A program made the translations under genes and the position numbers. Below the pieces are notes generated by a model that searched no databases, was not told where the DNA came from, and saw only the letters and a program-made list of their open reading frames with translations. From positions 1-13,614 of the forward strand of contig JACDGA010000021.1 of NCBI GenBank assembly GCA_013815505.1: a DNA stretch of 13,614 nt, written 5' to 3'. Shown here one piece after another: positions 6,792 through 13,454 of the stretch (within the stretch, counting starts at the first letter, position 1; each line of letters opens with the position of its first letter). This DNA comes from Acidimicrobiia bacterium. Its GTDB lineage: Bacteria > Actinomycetota > Acidimicrobiia > Acidimicrobiales > Ilumatobacteraceae.

Positions 6792-8900
6792 TCAGCGGCC
6801 GACGCGCGACGAAACCGGTTTCGCGTGCTCCTTGGCGCGTTCGACGAGGTGGTCTGGCAGCACCTCGTAGTGGTGGTGGGTGGCGACGAACGCACCGCGG
6901 CCGCCGGTGATGGAGCGCAGGTCGACGGCGTAGCGCAGGATCTCGGCGGTCGGCACGTGGGCGACGATCTCGTGCGTCCCTTCCCCGTCCGCCGTGGTGC
7001 CGAGCACACGACCCCGACGGGCGTTGAGGTCGCCGAGCACGTCACCCTGATGGCCATCGGGGACAGTGACGGTGATCATCGAGACCGGTTCGAGCACCGC
7101 GGAGCCTGCCTGCTGCATCGCCTCGCGGAGCCCGATCGCACCGGCCGTGCGGAACGCCATGTCGGAGGAGTCGACGGAGTGGGTCTTGCCGTCGTACACC
7201 TCGACGTGCACGTCGACGACCGGGAAGCCGTGAATCCCCCCATGCGCCATCGCCTCCTCGACGCCCTTCTCAATGGCCGAGATGTACTGCTTCGGGATCG
7301 CCCCGCCGACGACCTTGCTGACGAACTCGCTGCCCGACCCCGGCTCGCGCGGGCTGATCCGCAGCTGCGCGACGGCGAACTGGCCGTGACCTCCGGACTG
7401 CTTCTTCACCTTGCCCTCTGCCTCGGCGTGGCCCACGACCGTCTCTCGGTAAGCCACACGGATGTCCTCGGTGTCGACGTGAACACCGAACTTGCGTGCC
7501 ATCCGTTCGAGCGCGACGGCGACGTGCGTGTCGCCCGCGCCGTGGAGCACGGTCTGGCCGGACTCCTCGTTGCGCTCGACGACGAGCCCGGCGTCCTCGG
7601 CGACCAGCTTCGACAGCGCGCCCGAGAGCTTGTCGTCGTCGGCCTGGGTGCGTGGCGTGAGCGCCAACCCGAACGCCGTCATGGTGGTTTGCGGCGTGGC
7701 GGCGCGCACTGGCGCGTCCCTGGGCGCGAGCACCGAACCCGTTGGTGTTCCCGCCAGCTTCGCCACCGCGCCGAGGTCACCGGCAACGACGGTGTCGGCG
7801 TGCATGTGCTCCTTGCCGCGCAGGTGGAACAACCCGTGCAGGCGCTCGTCGGTTCCGGTGGCCGTGTTGAGGAGGTGATCGTCCGGTCGGATCTGGCCGG
7901 ACAGCACCTTGAACACCGATACCTGCCCGACGAACTGGTCGGCGACGGTCTTGAACACGAATGCCAGGGGCTTGCCCGCCGGGTCGGCGGCGACGTCGAC
8001 CTCGACCGGCGCCTCGCTCGGGCCGGCCACCACCTTCGCCGGGCGATCGGCGGGTGAAGGGCCCAGCTCGCAGATGAAATCGGCGAGGCGGTCGATGCCG
8101 ACGCCGCTGGATGCCGAGCCGACGAGGACGGGGAACTCGATACAGTCGAGCACCTCGTGGGCGAGCGTGCGCTCGAGCTCGGCTGCCGTCGGGACGTCGC
8201 CCGACAGGTAGCGCTCCAACTGTTCGTCGTCGCCGGAGACGATCTCTTCGACCAGCTCGTCGTGGAGGCGGTGCTCCTCCTCGGCGACATCGTCGGGAAG
8301 CTCCCCGGCGTGATGCGTGCCGTCGCCGTCGTACTCGAGCCCGCGACCCGTGAGCACGTCGGCGACACCGTGCAGCGCTTCCTCCTCGCCGAGTGGCAGC
8401 TCGAGCGGCACGAACCCCGGGCCGAACGTCGAGCGCAGTTCGTCGAGAACGCGATGGAAGTCGGCGCGCTGCTTGTCCTCCTTGCTCACGAACACAAGCC
8501 GCGGGACCTTCCGCTCGGCGCACTTCCGCCACGCCGTCTCGGTGCCGACCTCGACGCCGTCGACCGCGCTGACGACGAGCACGGCGAGATCGGCGACGGC
8601 GAGCGCGGTGTCGACGTCGCTCGCAAAGTCGCCGTACCCCGGCGTGTCGATGAGGTTGACCTTGTACGTCGCGCCGTCCGATGCCTTCCACTCGAACGGG
8701 GCGAGCGCCAACCCGAGCGACATCTGGCGCTTGGCCTCTTCGGGCTCGTGGTCGCACACCGTCGTGCCGTCCTCGACCGAGCCGGGCCGGGCCAGCACGC
8801 CGGCACGCAGCAGCAACGCCTCGACGATCGACGTCTTGCCGCTCCCGCTGTGCCCGACCACGGCGACATTGCGGATCTTGTCGGTCGCGGGGGTCTTCAC
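6792..8900 (-). CDS. Elongation factor G-like GTPase (EF-G2 type)
   Basis: The 702-residue protein follows the EF-G domain order. The G domain has a P-loop GHSGSGKT (16-23), DTPGYGDF (85-92) and SKED (139-142); the EF-G segment from about 310 to 400 resembles domain II (PLAFVFKTVADQFVGQVSVF begins it). Domain IV holds SGGHGQFAVAQLRISP and GGAIPKQYISAIEKGVEEAM (about 502-550), and domain V ends SITGGRGAFVATHHHYEVLP. It differs from translocating EF-G at key places: the P-loop is not AHIDAGKT, the DTPGH catalytic histidine is Tyr89, NKxD is SKED, and the switch I RGITI motif is missing. This matches the EF-G2 paralogues of actinobacteria; the Mycobacterium smegmatis member is reported to lack ribosome-stimulated GTPase activity. 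The GTG start at 8900 has GGAAG ten bases upstream. It leads the putative hut operon, 68 bases after acetoacetyl-CoA synthetase. Confidence 0.92.
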   Translation of the reverse strand: MKTPATDKIRNVAVVGHSGSGKTSIVEALLLRAGVLARPGSVEDGTTVCDHEPEEAKRQMSLGLALAPFEWKASDGATYKVNLIDTPGYGDFASDVDTALAVADLAVLVVSAVDGVEVGTETAWRKCAERKVPRLVFVSKEDKQRADFHRVLDELRSTFGPGFVPLELPLGEEEALHGVADVLTGRGLEYDGDGTHHAGELPDDVAEEEHRLHDELVEEIVSGDDEQLERYLSGDVPTAAELERTLAHEVLDCIEFPVLVGSASSGVGIDRLADFICELGPSPADRPAKVVAGPSEAPVEVDVAADPAGKPLAFVFKTVADQFVGQVSVFKVLSGQIRPDDHLLNTATGTDERLHGLFHLRGKEHMHADTVVAGDLGAVAKLAGTPTGSVLAPRDAPVRAATPQTTMTAFGLALTPRTQADDDKLSGALSKLVAEDAGLVVERNEESGQTVLHGAGDTHVAVALERMARKFGVHVDTEDIRVAYRETVVGHAEAEGKVKKQSGGHGQFAVAQLRISPREPGSGSEFVSKVVGGAIPKQYISAIEKGVEEAMAHGGIHGFPVVDVHVEVYDGKTHSVDSSDMAFRTAGAIGLREAMQQAGSAVLEPVSMITVTVPDGHQGDVLGDLNARRGRVLGTTADGEGTHEIVAHVPTAEILRYAVDLRSITGGRGAFVATHHHYEVLPDHLVERAKEHAKPVSSRVGR

Positions 8901-8910
8901 CCGACGGATT

Positions 8911-8915
8911 CTTCC
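8911..8915 (-). promoter_or_regulatory. Ribosome binding site of the EF-G-like gene
   Basis: The minus strand reads GGAAG here, ten bases before GTG 8900. It favours this start over the in-frame upstream start at 8972, which would overlap the end of acetoacetyl-CoA synthetase and add an Arg/Ala/Ser-rich, non-conserved extension. Confidence 0.6.
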
Positions 8916-8968
8916 ACGGCCTCGCGACGCGCTCGAACCCGCGACGGAGCGTGCCGCGACGGCCCGGT

Positions 8969-10969
8969 TCAACCCGGCGTCGACGCTGCCTTGGCCGCGT
9001 ACCAGTCGAGGGCACCCGGATCGGCAAGTGCGCCACGCGCGGCGACGTCGTCGGCGCGGGCGCCCTGCAGGATCCGCTTCACGGGAACCTCGAGCTTCTT
9101 GCCCGACAGCGTGCGCGGCACCGACGGCGTCGCTTCGATCCGGTCGGGGACGTGGCGTGGCGAGAGCTCGGTGCGCAGCGCGGTGCGGATCCGTGAGGCG
9201 AGCTCGTCATCGAGCGCGCCGTCGGCGGCGAGCTGCACGTACAGCAGCAGCGTCCCGAGTCCGGCGCCGCCGGTGTCGTGACCCTCGTCGTCGAGGTGGA
9301 CGACGAGCGAGTCGGCGACCTCGTCGAACCCCTCCACGACGGCGTAGAAGTCACTCGTCCCGAGTCGCACCCCGCCGCGGTTGAGCGTCGCGTCGGAGCG
9401 GCCGGTGATGATGCAGCTGCCGTCGTCGTCGAACGTCACCCAGTCGCCATGGCGCCAGACACCGGGGAAGTCGTCGAAGTAGGCGGCGCGCAGCTTCGAT
9501 CCGTCGGCGTCGCCCCAGAAGCCGACCGGCATCGACGGCATCGGCTTGGTGACCACGAGCTCGCCGGTCTCGCCGGGCGGGCAGCGCTCGCCGGCCGGGT
9601 CGAACGCCTCGACGGCGCACCCGAGCAGACGGCACGAGATCTCACCGGCTCGCACCGGCACCATCGGTGAGCTGCCGACGAACGCCGTCGCCACGTCGGT
9701 GCCGCCAGCGATCGACGACACGGGGACGCCGAGCTCGTCGTCGACCCAGCGGAACCCGTCGGCCGGGAGCGGTGCGCCGGTCGAGCCGACGCAGCGGATC
9801 GTGGATGCGACCGGTTCGATACCTGCCTTGCGGCACGACATGAGGAACGGGGCCGAGACCCCGAAGATCGTGCACTCGGTCTCGGCGGCGAGGTTCCACA
9901 GGGTGTTGAGGTCGGGTGCGCCGGGGTCGCCGTCGAAGACCACGATCGTCGACCCGACGAGGAGGCCGGAGACGAGGTAGTTCCACATCATCCATCCCGT
10001 CGTCGTGAACCAAAAGAAGCGGTCGTCGCGGCGCAGGTCCTGGTGCAGGGTGAGCACCTTGAGGTGTTCGGCGACCACGCCACCGTGTCCGTGGACGATG
10101 GCCTTGGGCAGCCCCGTCGTGCCCGACGAGAAGAGCACGTAGAGCGGATGATCCGCCGCCACCGCGACGATTCCCAGCGTCGGTGCCTCCGTCGCGACCT
10201 CATCCCAACGGTGGCGTGCGGGTCCCGCCGACGCACCGCCTGTGACGAGCGCATCGGCGCCGACTCCGTCGAGGTACGAGACCACGACGACGTGACGCAG
10301 CGACGGAAGCGCGGCGATGATCGCCTCGACGTGCTCGCCGCGGTCGACGTCCTTCGACCCGTAGCGGTAGCCGTCGACGACGAAGAGGATCGCCGGTTCG
10401 ATCTGGGCGAAGCGATCGACGACCGAGCGGATGCCGAACTCGGGTGCACAACTCGACCAGATCGCGCCGATCGACGCCGTCGCCAGGAAGGCAACGATCG
10501 TCTCTGGGATATTGGGGAGATAGGCCCCGACACGGTCGCCCTCGCCGACACCGACGTCGCGCAGCCAGGCAGCGGTGGCGGCGACCTGCTGTACGAGGTC
10601 GCGCCAGGTCAGCTCGGACGGTGGGCGAGTCTGGCTGCGGGCGATGATCGCCGGGTGATCAACGAGGTCGGGATCGCGGCACGCGGCGAGCGCATGGTCC
10701 GCATAGTTGAGCGTGCCGCCGGCGAACCAGCGCGTGCCGGGCATCTCCGGGTGTTCGAGCGTCACCGTCGGCTCCGTGTGCCAGCGGATTCCGCACGCCG
10801 TCGTCACGGCGTTCCAGAAGCCGGGCAGGTCCTCGATCGACCACGCATGGAGGTCCTCGTAGCGCTCGAACCCGTTGGCGGCAGCGAACCGCCCCATCGC
10901 CGTCGACGCCATCACGTCGTCCGGCGGCGTCCACAACACCTCACCGCGAGCTGACGACGAACCTGGCAC
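8969..10969 (-). CDS. aacS: Acetoacetyl-CoA synthetase (acetoacetate-CoA ligase)
   Basis: AacS joins acetoacetate to CoA with ATP, by an acetoacetyl-AMP intermediate; cytoplasmic. The 666-residue protein is an ANL-superfamily adenylate-forming enzyme. Its N-terminal acetyl-CoA-synthetase-like cap has TRWFAGGTLNYADH (79-92). The ATP-binding P-loop is FSSGTTGLPKAIVHGHGG (280-297), followed by FFWFTTTGWMMWNYLVSGLL (318-337). STGAPLP, SIAGGTDVATAF and ITGRSDATLNRGGVRLGTSD (521-540) follow, and the C-terminal lysine motif is RTLSGKKLEVPVKR (619-632). The WFTTTGWMMWN and NRGGVRLGTSDFYAVVE forms, and the length, point to AacS rather than acetyl-CoA synthetase. An in-frame TAG nine bases before GTG 10969 rules out a longer protein. 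There is no Shine-Dalgarno, but a TAGCTT hexamer sits at leaderless spacing. Its substrate would be the acetoacetate made by the HMG-CoA lyase nearby. Confidence 0.94.
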   Translation of the reverse strand: MPGSSSARGEVLWTPPDDVMASTAMGRFAAANGFERYEDLHAWSIEDLPGFWNAVTTACGIRWHTEPTVTLEHPEMPGTRWFAGGTLNYADHALAACRDPDLVDHPAIIARSQTRPPSELTWRDLVQQVAATAAWLRDVGVGEGDRVGAYLPNIPETIVAFLATASIGAIWSSCAPEFGIRSVVDRFAQIEPAILFVVDGYRYGSKDVDRGEHVEAIIAALPSLRHVVVVSYLDGVGADALVTGGASAGPARHRWDEVATEAPTLGIVAVAADHPLYVLFSSGTTGLPKAIVHGHGGVVAEHLKVLTLHQDLRRDDRFFWFTTTGWMMWNYLVSGLLVGSTIVVFDGDPGAPDLNTLWNLAAETECTIFGVSAPFLMSCRKAGIEPVASTIRCVGSTGAPLPADGFRWVDDELGVPVSSIAGGTDVATAFVGSSPMVPVRAGEISCRLLGCAVEAFDPAGERCPPGETGELVVTKPMPSMPVGFWGDADGSKLRAAYFDDFPGVWRHGDWVTFDDDGSCIITGRSDATLNRGGVRLGTSDFYAVVEGFDEVADSLVVHLDDEGHDTGGAGLGTLLLYVQLAADGALDDELASRIRTALRTELSPRHVPDRIEATPSVPRTLSGKKLEVPVKRILQGARADDVAARGALADPGALDWYAAKAASTPG

Positions 10970-10975
10970 GGCCAG

Positions 10976-10981
10976 AAGCTA
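10976..10981 (-). promoter_or_regulatory. Candidate -10 element of a leaderless aacS promoter
   Basis: The minus strand reads TAGCTT, fitting the actinobacterial TANNNT -10 pattern. Exactly six bases separate it from the GTG at 10969, so transcription would begin on the start codon. It lies in a small cluster of palindromes (GCTAGC 10978-10983 and AACTAGTT 10985-10992). The possible -35 at 17 bases spacing (GCGTTC) is poor. The TAG within it is also an in-frame stop for aacS. Confidence 0.4.
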
Positions 10982-11020
10982 GCGAACTAGTTCCGGGCGA
11001 ACGCCGCCTTCAACAGCTGA

Positions 11021-11080
11021 ACCCCGTTCTGGAGGTGGCTGCACGCGCTATTGCGCGATCTGCGACCTCCAGGTCGAGTC
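11021..11080. repeat. Palindromic repeat, copy 1 (degraded hairpin)
   Basis: This 60-base segment aligns without gaps to 11281-11340, with about 47 of 60 bases identical. CTGGAGGT (11029-11036) pairs with ACCTCCAG (11065-11072). Towards the tip, CGCGC (11044-11048) pairs with GCGCG (11053-11057) around a TATT loop. The outer half of the stem pairs poorly because the right arm has drifted from copy 2, while the left arm is nearly unchanged. It lies 51 bases upstream of the aacS start. Confidence 0.75.
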
Positions 11081-11280
11081 CTAGCGCACCCTGGGCGTGG
11101 TGGGCAAAGCTCCTCGCCCGCTACGAGGCTGCGGACACTGCCCCTCGACGACCTGAGTGCCCTGCAGGGACTCGAGCCAATCGGCGAGATCCTGTCGGCG
11201 AACCCACGCGTGGACATCGAACGCGCGACGTTCGAGCGCGTCCTCTACAAGGGCGGGCGCATCGTCATGGCAGGCGTCGC
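11081..11280 (+). pseudogene. Possible decayed plus-strand reading frame between the two repeats
   Basis: This 200-base stretch belongs to no recognised gene. On the plus strand one frame reads APWAWWAKLLARYEAAD (about 11086-11136). A second frame continues LPLDDLSALQGLEPIGEILS and PRVDIERATFERVLYKGGRI (from about 11138), and stays open through repeat copy 2 to a TGA at 11381-11383. The second frame has more G/C at third positions than the opposing minus-strand frame, by rough counting. Together they look like one protein broken by a frameshift. There is no convincing start codon or ribosome binding site, and I recognise no family. A chance open frame in GC-rich DNA is the main alternative. 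Confidence 0.25.
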
Positions 11281-11340
11281 AACCCGTTCTGGAGGTCGGG
11301 CCACGCGCTATTACGCGATCGACGACCTCCAGAACGGGGT
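11281..11340. repeat. Palindromic repeat, copy 2 (near-perfect hairpin)
   Basis: The arms at 11281-11298 and 11323-11340 pair over 18 positions with one mismatch (left arm AACCCGTTCTGGAGGTCG). Inside the 24-base loop, CGCG (11304-11307) pairs with CGCG (11314-11317). The hairpin lies eight bases beyond the stop of the acyl-CoA dehydrogenase gene on the minus strand. It could stop transcription or protect the mRNA 3' end, but there is no T-run after it on the minus strand, so it is not a canonical intrinsic terminator. Confidence 0.8.
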
Positions 11341-11348
11341 GTTCGGGG

Positions 11349-12518
11349 TCAGCGGACGGGGATGCCGAGATCGCGGGCGATGACCATCCGCTGCACCTCG
11401 CTCGTTCCCTCGCCGATCTCGAGGATCTTGGCGTCGCGGTAGTGCCGTGAGACCGGAGTCTCGTCGATGAAGCCGTAGCCGCCGAAGACCTGGGTGGCGC
11501 TACGCGTCGCCGAGATCGCCGCCTCGGTGGCGAACAGCTTCGCCACGGCGGCCTCCCGCTTGAACGGCTGGCCCCGATCAACGAGCCACGCAGCGTGGTA
11601 GACGAGGTGGCGAGCGGCATCGAGCGAGACCTGCATGTCGGCGATGCGGAACGCGACGGCCTGGTTGGCGCCGATCGGGCGTCCGAACGTCGTGCGCTCG
11701 TTGGCATAGACGGTGGAATCGTCGACGCAGCGCTGGATCACGCCGACGGCGAGCGCGGCGATGGCGACGCGTCCCTCGTCGAGGATCTCGAGGAACTGCG
11801 CGAAGCCGCGACCACGGCTGCCGAGGAGGTTGCCGGCGGGCACGCGACAGTCGGTGAAGGTCAGCCCGTGCGTGTCGGACGCGTGCCAGCCCATCTTGCG
11901 GTACGGCGGCTGCACCTCGAACCCGGGTGTGCCGGCCGGGACGATGATCGCCGAGATCTCCGGCGCCGACTGCTCACCACCTGTGCGGGCCGTGACGGTG
12001 ACGAGCGACGTGATCGGTGTGCCCGAGTTGGTGATGAACGCCTTCTCGCCGTTGATCACCCACTCGTCGCCTTCGAGCCTCGCCGTCGTGCGCGTCCCGC
12101 CGGCATCGCTCCCGGCGTCGGGCTCGGTAAGTCCGAAACCGCCGAGCGCCTTCCCCGCGCAGAGGTCGGGCAGCCACCGCTCGCGTTGCTCCTCGTTGCC
12201 GAACTTGGCGATCGGGTTGGCCCCGAGGCCGACCCCCGCTTCGAGGGTGATCGCCATCGACTGGTCGACGCGGCCGAGCTCCTCGATCGCGATGCACAGG
12301 CTGAGGAAGTCGCCGCCGAAGCCGTACGGCTCGGGGAAGGGGATGCCGAAAAGGCCGAGCTCGCCCATCTCGAGCACGACGTCGACGGGAAACGTGTGCT
12401 CACGGTCCCACTCCTCGGCGGCGGGCTCAATGCGCTTGGCGGCGAAGTCGGCGACCATCTCCCGCAGTCCGTCGTGCTCGGCGGTGAGGAACGGGCTCGT
12501 CGCCGACGACGTGCTCAC
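11349..12518 (-). CDS. Acyl-CoA dehydrogenase, probably short- or branched-chain
   Basis: This FAD enzyme oxidises an acyl-CoA to the trans-2-enoyl-CoA and passes electrons to electron-transfer flavoprotein. The 389-residue protein is full length. GFGLTEPDAGSDAG (127-140) and KAFITNSG (159-166) bind the flavin and substrate. The C-terminal domain has ERTTFGRPI (274-282), QVFGGYGFI (343-351) and YRDAKILEIGEGTSEVQR (360-377). Glu370 in EGTS is at the usual catalytic-base position of short/medium/branched-chain members, whereas human isovaleryl-CoA dehydrogenase has Ala there and its base elsewhere. The GTG start overlaps the lyase stop by four bases (GTGA), with AGGCGG six bases upstream; the open frame further upstream to 13178 is lyase shadow. 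The neighbours suggest a leucine-pathway substrate (isovaleryl-CoA), but the sequence alone does not fix it. Confidence 0.93.
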   Translation of the reverse strand: MSTSSATSPFLTAEHDGLREMVADFAAKRIEPAAEEWDREHTFPVDVVLEMGELGLFGIPFPEPYGFGGDFLSLCIAIEELGRVDQSMAITLEAGVGLGANPIAKFGNEEQRERWLPDLCAGKALGGFGLTEPDAGSDAGGTRTTARLEGDEWVINGEKAFITNSGTPITSLVTVTARTGGEQSAPEISAIIVPAGTPGFEVQPPYRKMGWHASDTHGLTFTDCRVPAGNLLGSRGRGFAQFLEILDEGRVAIAALAVGVIQRCVDDSTVYANERTTFGRPIGANQAVAFRIADMQVSLDAARHLVYHAAWLVDRGQPFKREAAVAKLFATEAAISATRSATQVFGGYGFIDETPVSRHYRDAKILEIGEGTSEVQRMVIARDLGIPVR

Positions 12519-13405
12519 CGTGCGCCGCCTGGGATGCCGCCGGCTGCGGCGACCCGGCTCGGGATGTCGTGCCCGACGAGATCGGCGACGAGCAGTCCCG
12601 CGTCGAGCAGGGCGTCGAGATCGATACCGGTGTCGATCCCTTCGTCGGCGAGCAGCATCACGAGATCCTCGGTGGCGAGGTTGCCACCCGCCGCAGGGGC
12701 GAACGGCGAGCCGCCGAGACCGCCGAGCGCGGTGTCGAAGCGGGCGACGCCGCGCCCGATCGCCGACCATGCGTTGAGCAGCGCGGTGCCACGGGTGTCG
12801 TGGAGGTGGAACCCAACGTCGGTGCCGGTGGCGTCGAGCACGTCGCCGATCCGCCTCGGCGTGGCCACGCCGGTCGTGTCGGCGAGCGTGATGCGGTCGA
12901 TGCCGAGCGTGTGCGCCCGACTGGCGATCGCAGCGACGTCGTCGGGCGTGATCGTCTCGTCCTCGAAAGCGGAGCCGAACGCGAACGAGACGACGAGGTC
13001 GCAAACCGCCCCGTCTGCGGCCTGGCGAACCTGGCCGAGCTGTGCGAGCGCCTCGTCGCGTGACATGTGGGTGTTCTTCTGGCTGTACCGCTCGGACGCC
13101 GAGACCGTGATCGTCAGCCGTCGAACGCCTGCTGCGACGGCGAGCTGCGCGCCCTTGACGTTGGGCACCAACGCCCACAGGCGCACGTCCGGCAGCTCCT
13201 CGGCGACACGCTCGACGACCTCGGCCGCACCCGACATCGCCGGCACGGCGGTCGGTGACACGAACGCCGCCGCTTCGATGTCCACCACCCCGGCCTCAGC
13301 AAGCCGCCGGACGAGACCAACCCGCGCATCAACCGAAACCGCCCGCTCCCCCTGCAACCCATCCCGAGGACAAACCTCCCGAATGGCGACGAAGGAAACA
13401 CTCAC
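12515..13405 (-). CDS. HMG-CoA lyase family protein (3-hydroxy-3-methylglutaryl-CoA lyase-like)
   Basis: Family members split HMG-CoA into acetyl-CoA and acetoacetate, the last step of leucine breakdown. From GTG 13405 the protein has 296 residues, the normal TIM-barrel length. VAIREVCPRDGLQGE (6-20) holds the conserved Arg14-Asp15. SASERYSQKNTHMS (102-115), GFHLHDTRGTALLNAW (198-213, metal His200 and His202) and GGNLATEDLVMLLADEGIDT (240-259, Asn242) follow. The catalytic loop reads GGLGGSPFAP: Ser233 stands where well-studied lyases have the essential cysteine (GLGGCP). The usual GCPYEG strand motif is GSAFEDE here. It may therefore act on another 3-hydroxyacyl-CoA. An in-frame TTG at 13453, just after the upstream stop, would add 16 residues encoded by a simple repeat and is less likely. 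It overlaps the dehydrogenase start by four bases. Confidence 0.87.
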   Translation of the reverse strand: MSVSFVAIREVCPRDGLQGERAVSVDARVGLVRRLAEAGVVDIEAAAFVSPTAVPAMSGAAEVVERVAEELPDVRLWALVPNVKGAQLAVAAGVRRLTITVSASERYSQKNTHMSRDEALAQLGQVRQAADGAVCDLVVSFAFGSAFEDETITPDDVAAIASRAHTLGIDRITLADTTGVATPRRIGDVLDATGTDVGFHLHDTRGTALLNAWSAIGRGVARFDTALGGLGGSPFAPAAGGNLATEDLVMLLADEGIDTGIDLDALLDAGLLVADLVGHDIPSRVAAAGGIPGGAR

Positions 13406-13423
13406 CGCTCGACCAAACTCGAC

Positions 13424-13444
13424 CGAGCGAGCGCAGCGAGCGAG
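13424..13444. repeat. CGAG-type short direct repeat in the intergenic gap
   Basis: CGAGCGAG occurs twice around a five-base CGCAG centre. It sits in the 49 bases between the carboxylase stop (13455-13457) and the lyase GTG (13405). It is simple-sequence DNA with a CGAG unit and is not a perfect inverted repeat. Confidence 0.5.
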
Positions 13445-13454
13445 GGCGACCAAC

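Noticed and set aside
6779..7057. Extended N-terminus of the DinB-like protein
   Set aside because: The extension overlaps the EF-G-like gene, is Ser/Thr/Pro/Cys-rich without conservation signals, and GTG 6778 gives the family length.
11021..11340. Integron gene cassette flanked by attC sites
   Set aside because: Two hairpins flanking a short frame is suggestive, but the required GTTRRRY and RYYYAAC ends are not found at the hairpin borders, and there is no integrase in the window.
11281..11340. Canonical Rho-independent terminator after the acyl-CoA dehydrogenase
   Set aside because: The stem is strong and well placed, but no T-run follows it on the minus strand and the loop is long; it is listed as a repeat.
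11081..11707. Minus-strand open frame with a readable distal part (VEDALERRAFDVHAWVRRQD)
   Set aside because: Most of it overlaps the dehydrogenase gene in another frame, and its third-position G/C is lower than in the plus-strand frame; probably a shadow.
12519..13178. Long N-terminal extension of the acyl-CoA dehydrogenase
   Set aside because: It lies wholly inside the lyase gene, is very Arg/His-rich, and the GTG at 12518 with AGGCGG gives the normal family length.
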